64,000 nucleotides of DNA from NCBI GenBank assembly GCA_036734385.1, contig DAIMYQ010000004.1, positions 40,292-104,291 of the forward strand, given 5' to 3'. The DNA is from JAAYPI01 sp036734385 (GTDB lineage Bacteria > Bacteroidota > Bacteroidia > Bacteroidales > Paludibacteraceae). Positions 8,201-15,935 of this stretch are shown here, piece by piece. The notes under the pieces were generated by a model. It was not told the DNA's origin and ran no database searches. It was given only the letters and a program-made list of their open reading frames with translations. Every line of letters begins with the position of its first letter. Position 1 is the first letter of the stretch. Both the position numbers and the translations under genes were made by a program.

Positions 8201-9268
8201 TTATTTAGGCACACACTTCAATACAGTATGACTTACGCCAATTTTATCATAGGTTTGTTCTACTTTTAATCCTGCTTTTTCAATCAGATTGAGCATGTCT
8301 TGCGTGTGATACATCTGACTACAACCGTTGGCAATACAAGTAAAATATAAACTTGTTGCTACTAAGCTATAGCGTCCGGCATCGGTTCGTTGATTGTCCC
8401 AAAATGTTTCCATGATGTACACCGCACCATTTTTATTAATCGCAGACTTTGCTTTTTTCAATAATTCAATAATATCTTCTTGTGAAAAACAGTCAAGAAA
8501 CTGACTCATCCATACAATATCATATCCTGTTGGGTAAGCCTTTGAGTGGTCAAGTAAATTAATAGGATAGCCATCTATTCTATCCATAAATCCGTGAGCT
8601 TCAATATTTTTGTAGGCATCTGCCAATTGACCGGGTAGGTCAAGAATAGTAACCTTAACATCTTTGTTAAATTCAGCACATTTGATAGAAAATTTGCCGG
8701 TGTTACCCCCTACATCCATAATTCTTTTAGGATTTGACTCGAACAAAATGGGTAAGACAATGGGGAATGATTCGTCAGAATAATAATGGTCAAAGCCAAA
8801 CCAGCTTTTGCGTACCTGTTCAGGCAGTTCTGATAGGGCTTCGTATACCGTACTCCAATTTCCAAATACTTTTAAGCCTTCAGGTTTGCCTGTCTTGACA
8901 GCTTCTTCCAGTTTAAAGAACCCAAGGTAATTAACGTCTTGTGTAAAGTCCATATTTACCTTTGTAAGATCGTCGGTTAATACAAACCAACCTGTTTTAG
9001 TAATAAAAAATTTATGTTCTTTTGCATAAACCATTTCAAGGCTTAATCCTGCCTCTAGGAGAACTTTAACGCCATATACAGAAAGATTTAATTCTTTCGC
9101 AACTTCTTCAATAGTTATCCCTTCTTTATGGTCTTTTAGACATTCTAAAATACCTAAATCTCTCAACGACCGTGCGGCTTGAAACATAATGGGGGCAAAT
9201 GCAATTTTTTGAGCATCGAACTGTGCTTGAAAGGCTGATTTTTTATCATCACCAAAATTGTATGGCAT
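8201..9268 (-). CDS. SAM-dependent methyltransferase, winged-helix dimer type
   Basis: A 355-aa class I methyltransferase. Residues 35-80 form a winged-helix dimerisation domain (ITIEEVAKELNLSVYGVKVL) like that of plant and actinobacterial small-molecule O-methyltransferases. The SAM-binding motif is MDVGGNTGKF (184-193), followed by VTILDLPGQ (acidic end of strand 2) and DIVWMSQFLDCFS. Such enzymes methylate small aromatic compounds in the cytoplasm. In this cluster the likely target is the aryl head group; both ring C-methyl and O-methyl aryl polyenes/flexirubins are known, and sequence does not separate them. The gene lies seven bases upstream of the hot-dog dehydratase gene. Confidence 0.8.
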   Translation of the reverse strand: MPYNFGDDKKSAFQAQFDAQKIAFAPIMFQAARSLRDLGILECLKDHKEGITIEEVAKELNLSVYGVKVLLEAGLSLEMVYAKEHKFFITKTGWFVLTDDLTKVNMDFTQDVNYLGFFKLEEAVKTGKPEGLKVFGNWSTVYEALSELPEQVRKSWFGFDHYYSDESFPIVLPILFESNPKRIMDVGGNTGKFSIKCAEFNKDVKVTILDLPGQLADAYKNIEAHGFMDRIDGYPINLLDHSKAYPTGYDIVWMSQFLDCFSQEDIIELLKKAKSAINKNGAVYIMETFWDNQRTDAGRYSLVATSLYFTCIANGCSQMYHTQDMLNLIEKAGLKVEQTYDKIGVSHTVLKCVPK

Positions 9269-9295
9269 ATACTTTATAGTTACTAATGATTAATC

Positions 9296-10216
9296 TTATA
9301 TGGTTGTTTTTGGAGTATCCGTTTGCCAAAAGTCGTAAAAGTTATACCATTGTAAAGGGTACAATTGTAAAATGCCTTCGAGTTTGGAAGTGTATTCTCG
9401 CATAAGCAATTCTACTTGTTGTTGTTTAGAATGGGTTTCCAAATTTTCTACTTCTAAGGGACGTACATAGCATTTGTATTTCTTAAATCCGTTTTGCATC
9501 ACAAACATTGAAATCATAGGGACTTGTAATTTGACAGCCAATTGGAATGCACTGGTAGGAAAGTTTGCAGGAGCACCGAAAAATGTCATGGATAAATTTT
9601 TAGAACCTTCGTACACTCTGTCTCCTGCCATGCTGACCAAATCAGCGTTTTTTAAGGCATTGTTTATTGCAAAAATGTGTGAGAATGAGTCAATTACGGG
9701 AATCATGCACACGTTATTTTTTGCTAAAATTCGAGCTCTTTGTTTTTGCATTTCTGCTGATTCTCCACCAAAAACAATTACATATAATTGTTTTATTTTC
9801 TGGGTAAGAAAATATCCCACAATCTCAGCACTCCCAATATGCGAATTTAGAATAATTGCCCCTTTTTCAGCATTGGCAACAATTTTGTCATAATATTCTT
9901 GTCCGTCTACTTCAACTGTATATTCATTCTTTCTTCCGGCAAAAAGGGCGAATTTATCAATAAGAGTTTTACCAAATAAAAAATGATTTTTGTAAGTGCT
10001 TATAATAGCTTTGCTTTTAGAATATTGTTGTCTTTTTCTAAAATATTGATAAATAGTATTAGTTGCTTTGTAATTAATTGCCAGGTAAAACAATATTACG
10101 ACACTTACAATTGCGTAACTTAACCTAATACTCCCATATTTGAAATAAAGGAAGAGGCATTTCTGACCAAAATTTCCTCCATCGGTTTTTCCTTGCCATT
10201 CTTTATTTCTTGCCAC
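9296..10216 (-). CDS. LpxL/HtrB-family acyltransferase of the cluster (GTG start)
   Basis: A 306-aa membrane-anchored acyltransferase. It begins near EWQGKTDGGNFGQK, a common N-terminus of cluster-linked LpxL-like proteins, followed by a hydrophobic anchor (about residues 33-48). The catalytic HX4E is HIGSAE (His126-Glu131), and AGDR follows further on. Family members move acyl chains from ACP onto lipid A or glycolipids at the inner membrane. Here the enzyme probably attaches the aryl polyene acyl group to a lipid or to a second phenolic unit. The only suitable start is GTG at 10216, which shares one base with the upstream TAG stop (TAGTG). Confidence 0.8.
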   Translation of the reverse strand: MARNKEWQGKTDGGNFGQKCLFLYFKYGSIRLSYAIVSVVILFYLAINYKATNTIYQYFRKRQQYSKSKAIISTYKNHFLFGKTLIDKFALFAGRKNEYTVEVDGQEYYDKIVANAEKGAIILNSHIGSAEIVGYFLTQKIKQLYVIVFGGESAEMQKQRARILAKNNVCMIPVIDSFSHIFAINNALKNADLVSMAGDRVYEGSKNLSMTFFGAPANFPTSAFQLAVKLQVPMISMFVMQNGFKKYKCYVRPLEVENLETHSKQQQVELLMREYTSKLEGILQLYPLQWYNFYDFWQTDTPKTTI

Positions 10217-10467
10217 TATGCGTTTACCTTTTTTTCTATATAATCATAGAAAGCACCAAGCGTGGTTACCCCCGCCATTTCTTCGGCCTTAATTTTAAAT
10301 CCGAAATTCTTTTCTACAATTACAACGATGTCGACGAAGTCAAGACTGTCAATGCCTAAGTCTTCTTTTAGTTTTGCGTTACTACAAATGACCGCAGGAT
10401 CAACTTCAATTTCTTCTACTAAAAAACCGTTGGTAATCCGTTCAATTTCTTCTCTTGTCATTGCCAT
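10216..10467 (-). CDS. Acyl carrier protein 2 of the polyketide cluster
   Basis: An 83-aa ACP with phosphopantetheine attachment at GIDSLDFVDI (Ser41) and typical acidic helix II. It lies between the FabB-like KS gene (23 bases upstream) and the LpxL-like acyltransferase gene (one shared base). That position suits a carrier that delivers the chain to the acyltransferase or takes up the aryl starter. The motif context differs from ACP 1 (GLDSIDALEL). An ATG two codons in (MTREEIER) is an equally possible start. Confidence 0.9.
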   Translation of the reverse strand: MAMTREEIERITNGFLVEEIEVDPAVICSNAKLKEDLGIDSLDFVDIVVIVEKNFGFKIKAEEMAGVTTLGAFYDYIEKKVNA

Positions 10468-10490
10468 ATTTGTCTGTTATTTTTAATGAT

Positions 10491-11711
10491 TTATTTAATT
10501 TTCTTGACGATTAGGGCACTATTAGTTCCTCCAAATCCGAATGAATTTGATAGAAAAACATCCATGTTTTTAGCAATCGTTTGAGGAATAATATTCAGTT
10601 TTGCAGAGTTTTCATCTGGCGTTTCAAAATTAATATTTGGTGCAATAAATGAGTTTTGCATCATTAAAGTAGAATAAATAATTTCGCTTGCACCTGCCAT
10701 CCAGCATTCATGTCCAGTCATTGATTTGGTCGAGCTTACAGGTGTTTTATATTCTCCAAATAAAGAATTAATCGCGATAGCTTCATACATATCTCCCAAC
10801 GGCGTAGAAGTGGCATGAGCATTAATATAATCAATTTCTTTTGCAGCTAATCCGGCATCTTTCAGTGCTCTCGACATGGCAATATATGACCCCTCGTTGC
10901 TTGGTTGTGAAATATGTCCACCATTAGAAGAAAATCCGTATCCACATACTTCTGCAATTATGTTTGCTCCACGTTTTATTGCGTGATCGTAATCTTCCAA
11001 TATCAAACTAGCAGCACCACCACTGGGAACTAAACCATCTCTGTTTGCATCGAATGGGCGAGAAGCTTTTGTGGGGTCATCGGTTTTAATGGAAAACGCA
11101 CTCAAAGCATCAAAACTGCCCATGGATAGGTAGTTCGTTTCCTGAGCTCCTCCACATAAAATCATATCCTGCAAGCCGTTTTTTATAAAGAAGTAACCCA
11201 AACCTATTGAATGTGAACCACTTGCACAAGCAGCACTAATGGTCATATTTATCCCCTTTAGCTTGAATATAACCGATAAATTCATGGTTACAGTGGAATT
11301 CATAGATTGAAAAATAGCTCCTGACCCCATCAATGTAGTGTCTTTTTTCTCAAGAACGATAGAGTGTGCTTCAATTACCGCTTTTGCTGAAGAATCGTTA
11401 CCATAAAAAATCCCCACTTCATTATTCTCTAAATAATCCATGTCGATTTTGGCTTGTTCCATAGCTTCTCTTGTCGCGATATAGGCGTATTCTCCTTCTT
11501 CTGCCAATCCTATACGCATACGCCTGTCTAGTAATCCTTTTAAATTTGGGCGTTCTACTATTCCTGTAAGCGGAGAACGGTAGCCATATTCTGTTCGTAT
11601 GGAATCAATACCAATACCGGATTTTCCCTTATATAACGAATCTTTAACTTCTTCTAAATTTTTACCGATACATGAATAAATTCCCATGCCTGTAATTACA
11701 ACTCTTCCCAT
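10491..11711 (-). CDS. Beta-ketoacyl-ACP synthase (FabB-like), third active copy
   Basis: A 406-aa ketosynthase with ISAACASGSHSIG (Cys162), NAHATSTP (His299) and TGHECWMAGASE (His334). The GHECWMAGASE form is that of FabB-type enzymes rather than FabF. Central RPFDANRDGLVPSGGAASL is also standard. It is next to FabG and ACP 2, at the promoter-proximal end of the operon. In aryl polyene systems a FabB-like KS of this sort (ApeR) is usually present beside the KS/CLF pair; by position this one could do early elongation from the aryl starter. It is the best conserved KS of the set. Confidence 0.88.
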   Translation of the reverse strand: MGRVVITGMGIYSCIGKNLEEVKDSLYKGKSGIGIDSIRTEYGYRSPLTGIVERPNLKGLLDRRMRIGLAEEGEYAYIATREAMEQAKIDMDYLENNEVGIFYGNDSSAKAVIEAHSIVLEKKDTTLMGSGAIFQSMNSTVTMNLSVIFKLKGINMTISAACASGSHSIGLGYFFIKNGLQDMILCGGAQETNYLSMGSFDALSAFSIKTDDPTKASRPFDANRDGLVPSGGAASLILEDYDHAIKRGANIIAEVCGYGFSSNGGHISQPSNEGSYIAMSRALKDAGLAAKEIDYINAHATSTPLGDMYEAIAINSLFGEYKTPVSSTKSMTGHECWMAGASEIIYSTLMMQNSFIAPNINFETPDENSAKLNIIPQTIAKNMDVFLSNSFGFGGTNSALIVKKIK

Positions 11712-11720
11712 AACATTAAA

Positions 11721-12449
11721 TTAAGTATACAATCCTCCATTAATAGAAATTACTTCACCTGTAATGTATGCTGAATTATCAGATGCTAAAAAGGAAACCA
11801 ATTTTGCCACTTCTTCCGCAGTACCAAAACGATTTACAGGAATCATTTCTTTCAGAGCTTTTTCGTCCAAATCTTGTGTCATGTCAGTAGCAATAAAACC
11901 GGGAGCAACGGCATTTACAGTAACTCCACGTTTGCCAACTTCTTGAGCTAATGACTTGGTAGCACCAATTAGTCCCGCTTTTGCAGCTGAGTAATTAGTT
12001 TGTCCGGGCAATCCTTTTATTCCTGATAAAGACGTTACGGTAATGATACGACCAAATCGTTTGGTCAACATATCTTTTAATACTCTTCGAGTTACATAGA
12101 AAAATCCGTTCAAATGAGTTTTGAGGAGATCTTCCCATTGGTTATCTTTCATGAAAACCATCACGGCATCGTCTCGATAACCGGCATTATTCACTAAAAC
12201 AGCCATGTAATCTTCAGTATGTTTTTCTTGCCATGTAACCATTGCATTATCAACATCTTCTACATTAGCAACGTCAAATCTCAATATTTCGGCAGTTCCT
12301 CCAATTTTTTCAACTTCCGCTTTTGTTTCCAAAGCAGCATCTTCATTGGATAAATAATTAATAATAACGGGATAGCCCAAACGTGCCATTTCAATACAAA
12401 TAGCTCGTCCAATTCCTCTTGAACCTCCCGTAACTAAAGCATATTTCAT
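11721..12449 (-). CDS. 3-oxoacyl-ACP reductase (FabG-type SDR)
   Basis: A 242-aa short-chain dehydrogenase. The NADP(H)-binding GGSRGIGR is at residues 8-15, NNAG at 87-90, and the catalytic triad is Ser140, Tyr153 and Lys157 (YSAAK). It reduces 3-oxoacyl-ACP to the 3-hydroxy form before dehydration. It is the only ketoreductase in the visible cluster and so should serve every elongation round. Junctions are tight: one base after the lyase stop and nine bases before the FabB-like KS. Confidence 0.88.
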   Translation of the reverse strand: MKYALVTGGSRGIGRAICIEMARLGYPVIINYLSNEDAALETKAEVEKIGGTAEILRFDVANVEDVDNAMVTWQEKHTEDYMAVLVNNAGYRDDAVMVFMKDNQWEDLLKTHLNGFFYVTRRVLKDMLTKRFGRIITVTSLSGIKGLPGQTNYSAAKAGLIGATKSLAQEVGKRGVTVNAVAPGFIATDMTQDLDEKALKEMIPVNRFGTAEEVAKLVSFLASDNSAYITGEVISINGGLYT

Positions 12450-12450
12450 T

Positions 12451-13989
12451 TTATAATGCTATTTGATTACTCATTAAGTATGTTTTGATTCTCTCAATGT
12501 CTTTGTACTTAGGAGTGTCTTCGACAAAAACCGGCACCAACGCACGCAATTTTTCGTACACCGTTTTTGTTTGTGAAGCCATCTTCTTTTGTACGGAAAT
12601 ATTGTCAATTCCTTGAATTAGTGCAATATAATAAATAGAAAGCACTTCATATGAATTCTCAATTATTTTACGAGTGATAAGGGCCGAATTGGTTCCCATG
12701 CTCACAATATCCTGGTTCTCATTGTTGTTCGGAATGCTATGAACATAATTTGGAAACGATAACGTTTGGCATTCTGCCGTGGTAGACGTTGCGGTAAACT
12801 GAACACCTTGCATACCAAGATTTAATCCTAAAACACCAAGATTGACAAATGGAGCAAATTTTTCGTTTAGTTGAGCATTTAATACAAAATTCAATTGACG
12901 CTCAATAAGCATTGTCATTTTGGTAACAACAATTTTTAACTTGTCCATTTCCAATGAAATATAATCACCATGAAAATTTCCACCATGGTATACATTTTGC
13001 GTCTCGACATCCACAATAGGATTGTCATTGGCAGAATTAACTTCTTCTATTACAATTTGTTCAGTGTTTTTGATAGTATCATAGATTGGACCAAGCACTT
13101 GAGGAACACATCGTAAAGAATAATACTCTTGAACTTTTTCTTTAATTACCTTTTCCGTTACTTTTCGGGTATATAAATAGTCTTTACGCTTCTTGATTAA
13201 TGAACTGTCTTTAAGAATTGCACGCATTTTGTCAGCCACTTTATTTTGACCTTCGTGGGCTTTTACTGAATTTAACTCTTTAGAAAATCCATCGTCGTAA
13301 GAATCAACTAATTCATTGATGATAGACGATGCCATTAACGACCAATTAAAAAGGTTTTTTGCATATAAAAGATTCACAATGGCAATTCCTGTCATCATAG
13401 AGGTTCCGTTTATTAACGAAAGACCTTCTCGGATGTAAATAGTAATGGGTTTTAAGTTACAGGCTTTCATTGCTACTTCTGTCGGAACAACTTCTCCTTT
13501 GAAGTATACTTCTCCTTCGCCGATTAAAGATAACGCTAAATGAGAAAGTTGAACCAAATCGCCACTGGCTCCTACGCCACCATGTTCATAGATTACAGGG
13601 GTTATATTATTATTAATAAAGTCTTTTAATAAAATGGCACTTTCAGAATGAATTCCTGATTTCGCTTGTAAGATATTAATTAATCGGCAAATCATTGCCG
13701 CCTTGACATATAATGGAGGAATGTGGTTTCCAACGCCGGAGCTATGACTTCTTATCAGATTATATTGTAATTGTTTTCTGTCTTTATCAGAGATTCTGTG
13801 TTGGGCCATTGGACCGAAACCGGTAGTTATTCCGTAGATTACTTTTCCTTCGGCAAATTCTTCTAAGAAATTAAAACATTGTTGAACTTTGTCTATACTT
13901 TCCCGTGTTAATGATATTTTTTCATCGTTAAATAAAACATCATAAAAAAAATCTAATGAAAGATTTTCATTCCCAATTTCTCGTTCCAT
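12451..13989 (-). CDS. Aromatic amino acid ammonia-lyase, probable tyrosine ammonia-lyase
   Basis: A 512-aa MIO-type lyase. The self-processing triad Ala141-Ser142-Gly143 lies in GGVGASGDLVQLSH. The catalytic Tyr is in IYGITTGFGP (Tyr52); NDNP (321-324) and GGNFHGD (336-342) are also present. The substrate-pocket pair is Ser81-His82 (LIRSHSSG), which in HutH enzymes points to histidine, but the same pair and much of the surrounding sequence match, from memory, the Flavobacterium johnsoniae flexirubin-cluster enzyme, which acts on tyrosine. Context supports that: it is the first gene of a polyketide operon, with no hutU, hutI or hutG nearby. Expected product is 4-coumarate, the aryl starter. 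Confidence 0.82.
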   Translation of the reverse strand: MEREIGNENLSLDFFYDVLFNDEKISLTRESIDKVQQCFNFLEEFAEGKVIYGITTGFGPMAQHRISDKDRKQLQYNLIRSHSSGVGNHIPPLYVKAAMICRLINILQAKSGIHSESAILLKDFINNNITPVIYEHGGVGASGDLVQLSHLALSLIGEGEVYFKGEVVPTEVAMKACNLKPITIYIREGLSLINGTSMMTGIAIVNLLYAKNLFNWSLMASSIINELVDSYDDGFSKELNSVKAHEGQNKVADKMRAILKDSSLIKKRKDYLYTRKVTEKVIKEKVQEYYSLRCVPQVLGPIYDTIKNTEQIVIEEVNSANDNPIVDVETQNVYHGGNFHGDYISLEMDKLKIVVTKMTMLIERQLNFVLNAQLNEKFAPFVNLGVLGLNLGMQGVQFTATSTTAECQTLSFPNYVHSIPNNNENQDIVSMGTNSALITRKIIENSYEVLSIYYIALIQGIDNISVQKKMASQTKTVYEKLRALVPVFVEDTPKYKDIERIKTYLMSNQIAL

Positions 13990-14034
13990 AATTATTAAAT
14001 CTTTATAGAGTACGCTTTCGCATATATGTTGGTC

Positions 14035-14052
14035 GATAGTGTTTTCACTATC
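14035..14052 (-). promoter_or_regulatory. Perfect short hairpin in the polyketide operon leader
   Basis: GATAGTG, a four-base loop and CACTATC make a perfect 7-bp stem, located 46 bases upstream of the lyase ATG on the transcribed strand. There is no U-run after it, so it is not an intrinsic terminator. It could be an mRNA structure protecting or regulating the leader, or a dyad operator site bound by a repressor or activator. Function is inference. Confidence 0.45.
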
Positions 14053-14263
14053 TCTTTTTCAGCAAGTTTAGATATTTTTTAAATTTTATTAACTTTCCTC
14101 TTTTAATTAGAAGGGAATAAACTAATATTTCTCAATCAATAAAAATTAAATTGCAGATAACTAATAAGTTATGTACAATTCTCATTGACAATACACGAAT
14201 CTCTATCATTTTTGACGAAATAGCCGGTAGAATCTTGGTAACAAAATTTCCGCATATAGCACG

Positions 14264-14271
14264 CAAAAGTA
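14264..14271 (-). promoter_or_regulatory. Possible -7 element for the polyketide operon
   Basis: Read on the minus strand this is TACTTTTG, matching the Bacteroidota TAnnTTTG element. It is the only match between the lyase start and the tRNA terminator. No TTG lies 19-21 bases upstream, so the -33 side is weak. Use of this site would give a leader of roughly 265 bases carrying the 14035-14052 hairpin. Confidence 0.4.
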
Positions 14272-14427
14272 GTCATTTAATCTGAATTTTAGTTAATTTT
14301 TATTAGAAAAAGCACCCAACCATTCGAGTAGGACTTGCTATTTATGTGATAAAATGTGGAAGACTTTTTGTCAAAATTGATCCGAATAAATATTTTGGAA
14401 TTGATGGAAGGGAAGTGCCATATGGTA

Positions 14428-14470
14428 TAAAAATAAAAGGCTAAAAACCTGTTATAGTTTCTAGCCTTTT
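14428..14470 (-). terminator. Intrinsic terminator after the tRNA-Leu gene
   Basis: On the minus strand AAAAGGCTA and TAGCCTTTT pair around an 18-base loop and are followed by a T-rich run (ATTTTTA). It begins four bases after the tRNA-Leu 3' end, so it should end the two-tRNA transcript. Confidence 0.75.
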
Positions 14471-14473
14471 TAG

Positions 14474-14558
14474 TACTCCGGGCGGGACTTGAACCCGCAC
14501 AATCGCAATGATTACAGGATTTTAAGTCCTGCGTGTCTACCAATTCCACCACCAGAGC
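14474..14558 (-). tRNA. tRNA-Leu(TAA)
   Basis: An 85-base class II tRNA on the minus strand. The acceptor stem GCTCTGG pairs with CCGGAGT (two G-U wobbles), with discriminator A at 14474. The anticodon loop CTTAAAA gives TAA, between stems CAGGA and TCCTG. A variable arm follows, then the T arm GCGGG-TTCAAGT-CCCGC. CCA is not encoded. It lies eight bases downstream of tRNA-Gly and reads UUA/UUG codons. Confidence 0.95.
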
Positions 14559-14566
14559 AACAAAAG

Positions 14567-14639
14567 AGCGAAAAACGGGACTCGAACCCGCGACCCTAAC
14601 CTTGGCAAGGTTATGCTCTACCAACTGAGCTATTTTCGC
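14567..14639 (-). tRNA. tRNA-Gly(GCC)
   Basis: A 73-base cloverleaf on the minus strand. The acceptor stem GCGAAAA pairs with TTTTCGC, discriminator T. D-arm AGCTCAGTTGGTAGAGC is standard. The anticodon stem TAACC/GGTTA encloses TTGCCAA, giving GCC. The T arm contains GGTTCGAGTCC. CCA is not encoded. It is the first gene of the two-tRNA unit. Confidence 0.96.
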
Positions 14640-14720
14640 AAAATGTTTTTGTTTTTCAAAGGAACTTCTTCCCATTGAAAGGCTTTGCAATGTCTTTTTA
14701 CAAGACTTTCAAATAGGCTG

Positions 14721-14751
14721 CAAATATACAGAGTTTTTTTTTTCTGTGCAA
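14721..14751 (-). promoter_or_regulatory. Bacteroidota-type promoter for the tRNA pair
   Basis: On the minus strand TTG (14751-14749), 20 bases, then TATATTTG (14728-14721), a good fit to TTG-N19/21-TAnnTTTG. Transcription would start near 14714 and leave a leader of about 75 bases before tRNA-Gly. Confidence 0.7.
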
Positions 14752-14789
14752 TATGGAAGGCTAAAAATCAGTTTTTTGTCTTTCTATTT

Positions 14790-15374
14790 TTACCGTCTCC
14801 CTAAATCTGAGTGTTTCAATTGTTCCGCAATTTCTTCCAATTCAGCATACCATTCCTCCCCAAAACGTCGAATAAGAGGTTCTTTCAGAAATTTATAAAC
14901 AGGAAGTTTTGCTTTTTTACCACAATAGCAAGCTTCTTTGCAAACATCCCATTTGTGGTAGCTTACTGCCGTAAAACGGTTGAATTTTTGCAATCGGATA
15001 GGGTATAGATGACAAGAAATGGGTTTCTTGAAGTCGATTTTGCCTTCTCGATACGCTTTTTCAATGGCACATTTCCATATCCCTTCTTCTTCGTAGGTGA
15101 ACACACACTCTTTATCATCCACAATGGATGTTACCATTTCTCCCTCTTCATCTTCGTATGCAACACCTTGTTGCTCAATTATTTTTTTAGATTTGTCCGA
15201 CAAATCACCCCAAATAATCGGTAAAATTTTCTCTAAGAAAGAGACTTCTTCCGTCGTTAGAGGGGCTCCGCTGTCACCTTCCACACAACAAATGCCTTTA
15301 CATGAAGCTATATCACACAAGAAACATTCTTCTATAACATCAAAACTGACTATTTCATTTCCTATTTCAATCAT
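14790..15374 (-). CDS. DUF3109 family cysteine-rich protein
   Basis: A 194-aa soluble protein widespread in Bacteroidota. It contains the cysteine clusters CFLCDIASCKGICC (about residues 17-30), CHLYPIRL and CKEACYC, arranged as in DUF3109/YkgJ-like proteins that probably bind zinc or an iron-sulfur centre. No catalytic function is established for the family, so I assign none. It is the last gene of the minus-strand group that starts at GldJ or further upstream, separated by 24 bases from the TonB-domain gene. Confidence 0.85.
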   Translation of the reverse strand: MIEIGNEIVSFDVIEECFLCDIASCKGICCVEGDSGAPLTTEEVSFLEKILPIIWGDLSDKSKKIIEQQGVAYEDEEGEMVTSIVDDKECVFTYEEEGIWKCAIEKAYREGKIDFKKPISCHLYPIRLQKFNRFTAVSYHKWDVCKEACYCGKKAKLPVYKFLKEPLIRRFGEEWYAELEEIAEQLKHSDLGRR

Positions 15375-15398
15375 TAACTCATTGTTTCTTTTTCTTGA

Positions 15399-15935
15399 TT
15401 ACCAATATTGATAGCTATCGTAGTCAATTTCCGGTGCTTTCTTTACAATCTTCTTTTTATTGAAACTCACAGGAGCTACATAAGCTATTTTTACTCGGTA
15501 ACCATCGAGGGTCGCAGGTTTGAAAACAGGAAAATTTTCTATTATTCGTTTGGCTTCTGCATCTTGTTCTTCTGAGAGGGATTGAACTATTTCAATACGA
15601 CCGACTCTTCCACATCTGTCCACCACAAACTGAACTTTTACTATACCCGTTACCAACAAGGATTCTCCTTTTTCGTCAACTTCTCCGCTATACACTTCCG
15701 GATATTCTATTGTTCGAGCAATGTATCGAGACATTTGTACATCACCTCCACCAGGGAAAATCGCGTCTTGTATTCCTGACGGATATTCACCGTAAGAACC
15801 TCCATAAATCGTCGATTCTTCGTTATCTATGCAATCCGGATACAAATTAGCATATTCAAGTAAATAATCTCCTTGACCAAATACAGTTGCAGTAGCAAGA
15901 AGAATTGTCCCCAACAGAATAATTATTTTTCTCAT
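15399..15935 (-). CDS. Secreted protein with TonB C-terminal domain
   Basis: A 178-aa protein with a signal peptide (MRKIIILLGTILLATATVFG) and a C-terminal TonB-like domain from about residue 90, recognisable by GIVKVQFVVDRCGRVGRIEI, then AKRIIENFPVFKPATLDGYR. There is no proline-rich periplasmic spacer and no uncleaved membrane anchor, so it is not a conventional energy transducer; many Bacteroidota have such free TonB-C proteins. It is coupled to the upstream permease gene by an ATGA overlap, which suggests a role in the cell envelope. Confidence 0.8.
   Translation of the reverse strand: MRKIIILLGTILLATATVFGQGDYLLEYANLYPDCIDNEESTIYGGSYGEYPSGIQDAIFPGGGDVQMSRYIARTIEYPEVYSGEVDEKGESLLVTGIVKVQFVVDRCGRVGRIEIVQSLSEEQDAEAKRIIENFPVFKPATLDGYRVKIAYVAPVSFNKKKIVKKAPEIDYDSYQYW

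Larger units (their letters stand above)
13990..14473. other. Noncoding leader region upstream of the polyketide operon
   Basis: This 484-base stretch lies between the lyase gene and the tRNA pair. It holds a -7-like element (14264-14271), a short perfect hairpin near the lyase start (14035-14052) and the tRNA terminator (14428-14470). I see no ORF with a believable start; the frame that runs 14289-14690 passes through both tRNAs. Base composition is very AT-rich. No repeats or mobile-element ends were noticed. Confidence 0.7.

Noticed and set aside
12451..13989. Calling the lyase HutH (histidine degradation)
   Set aside because: No other hut genes, location at the head of a polyketide operon, and similarity to flexirubin-type tyrosine lyases.
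14289..14690. A 133-aa open frame on the minus strand
   Set aside because: It passes through both tRNA genes and the terminator and has no recognisable domain.
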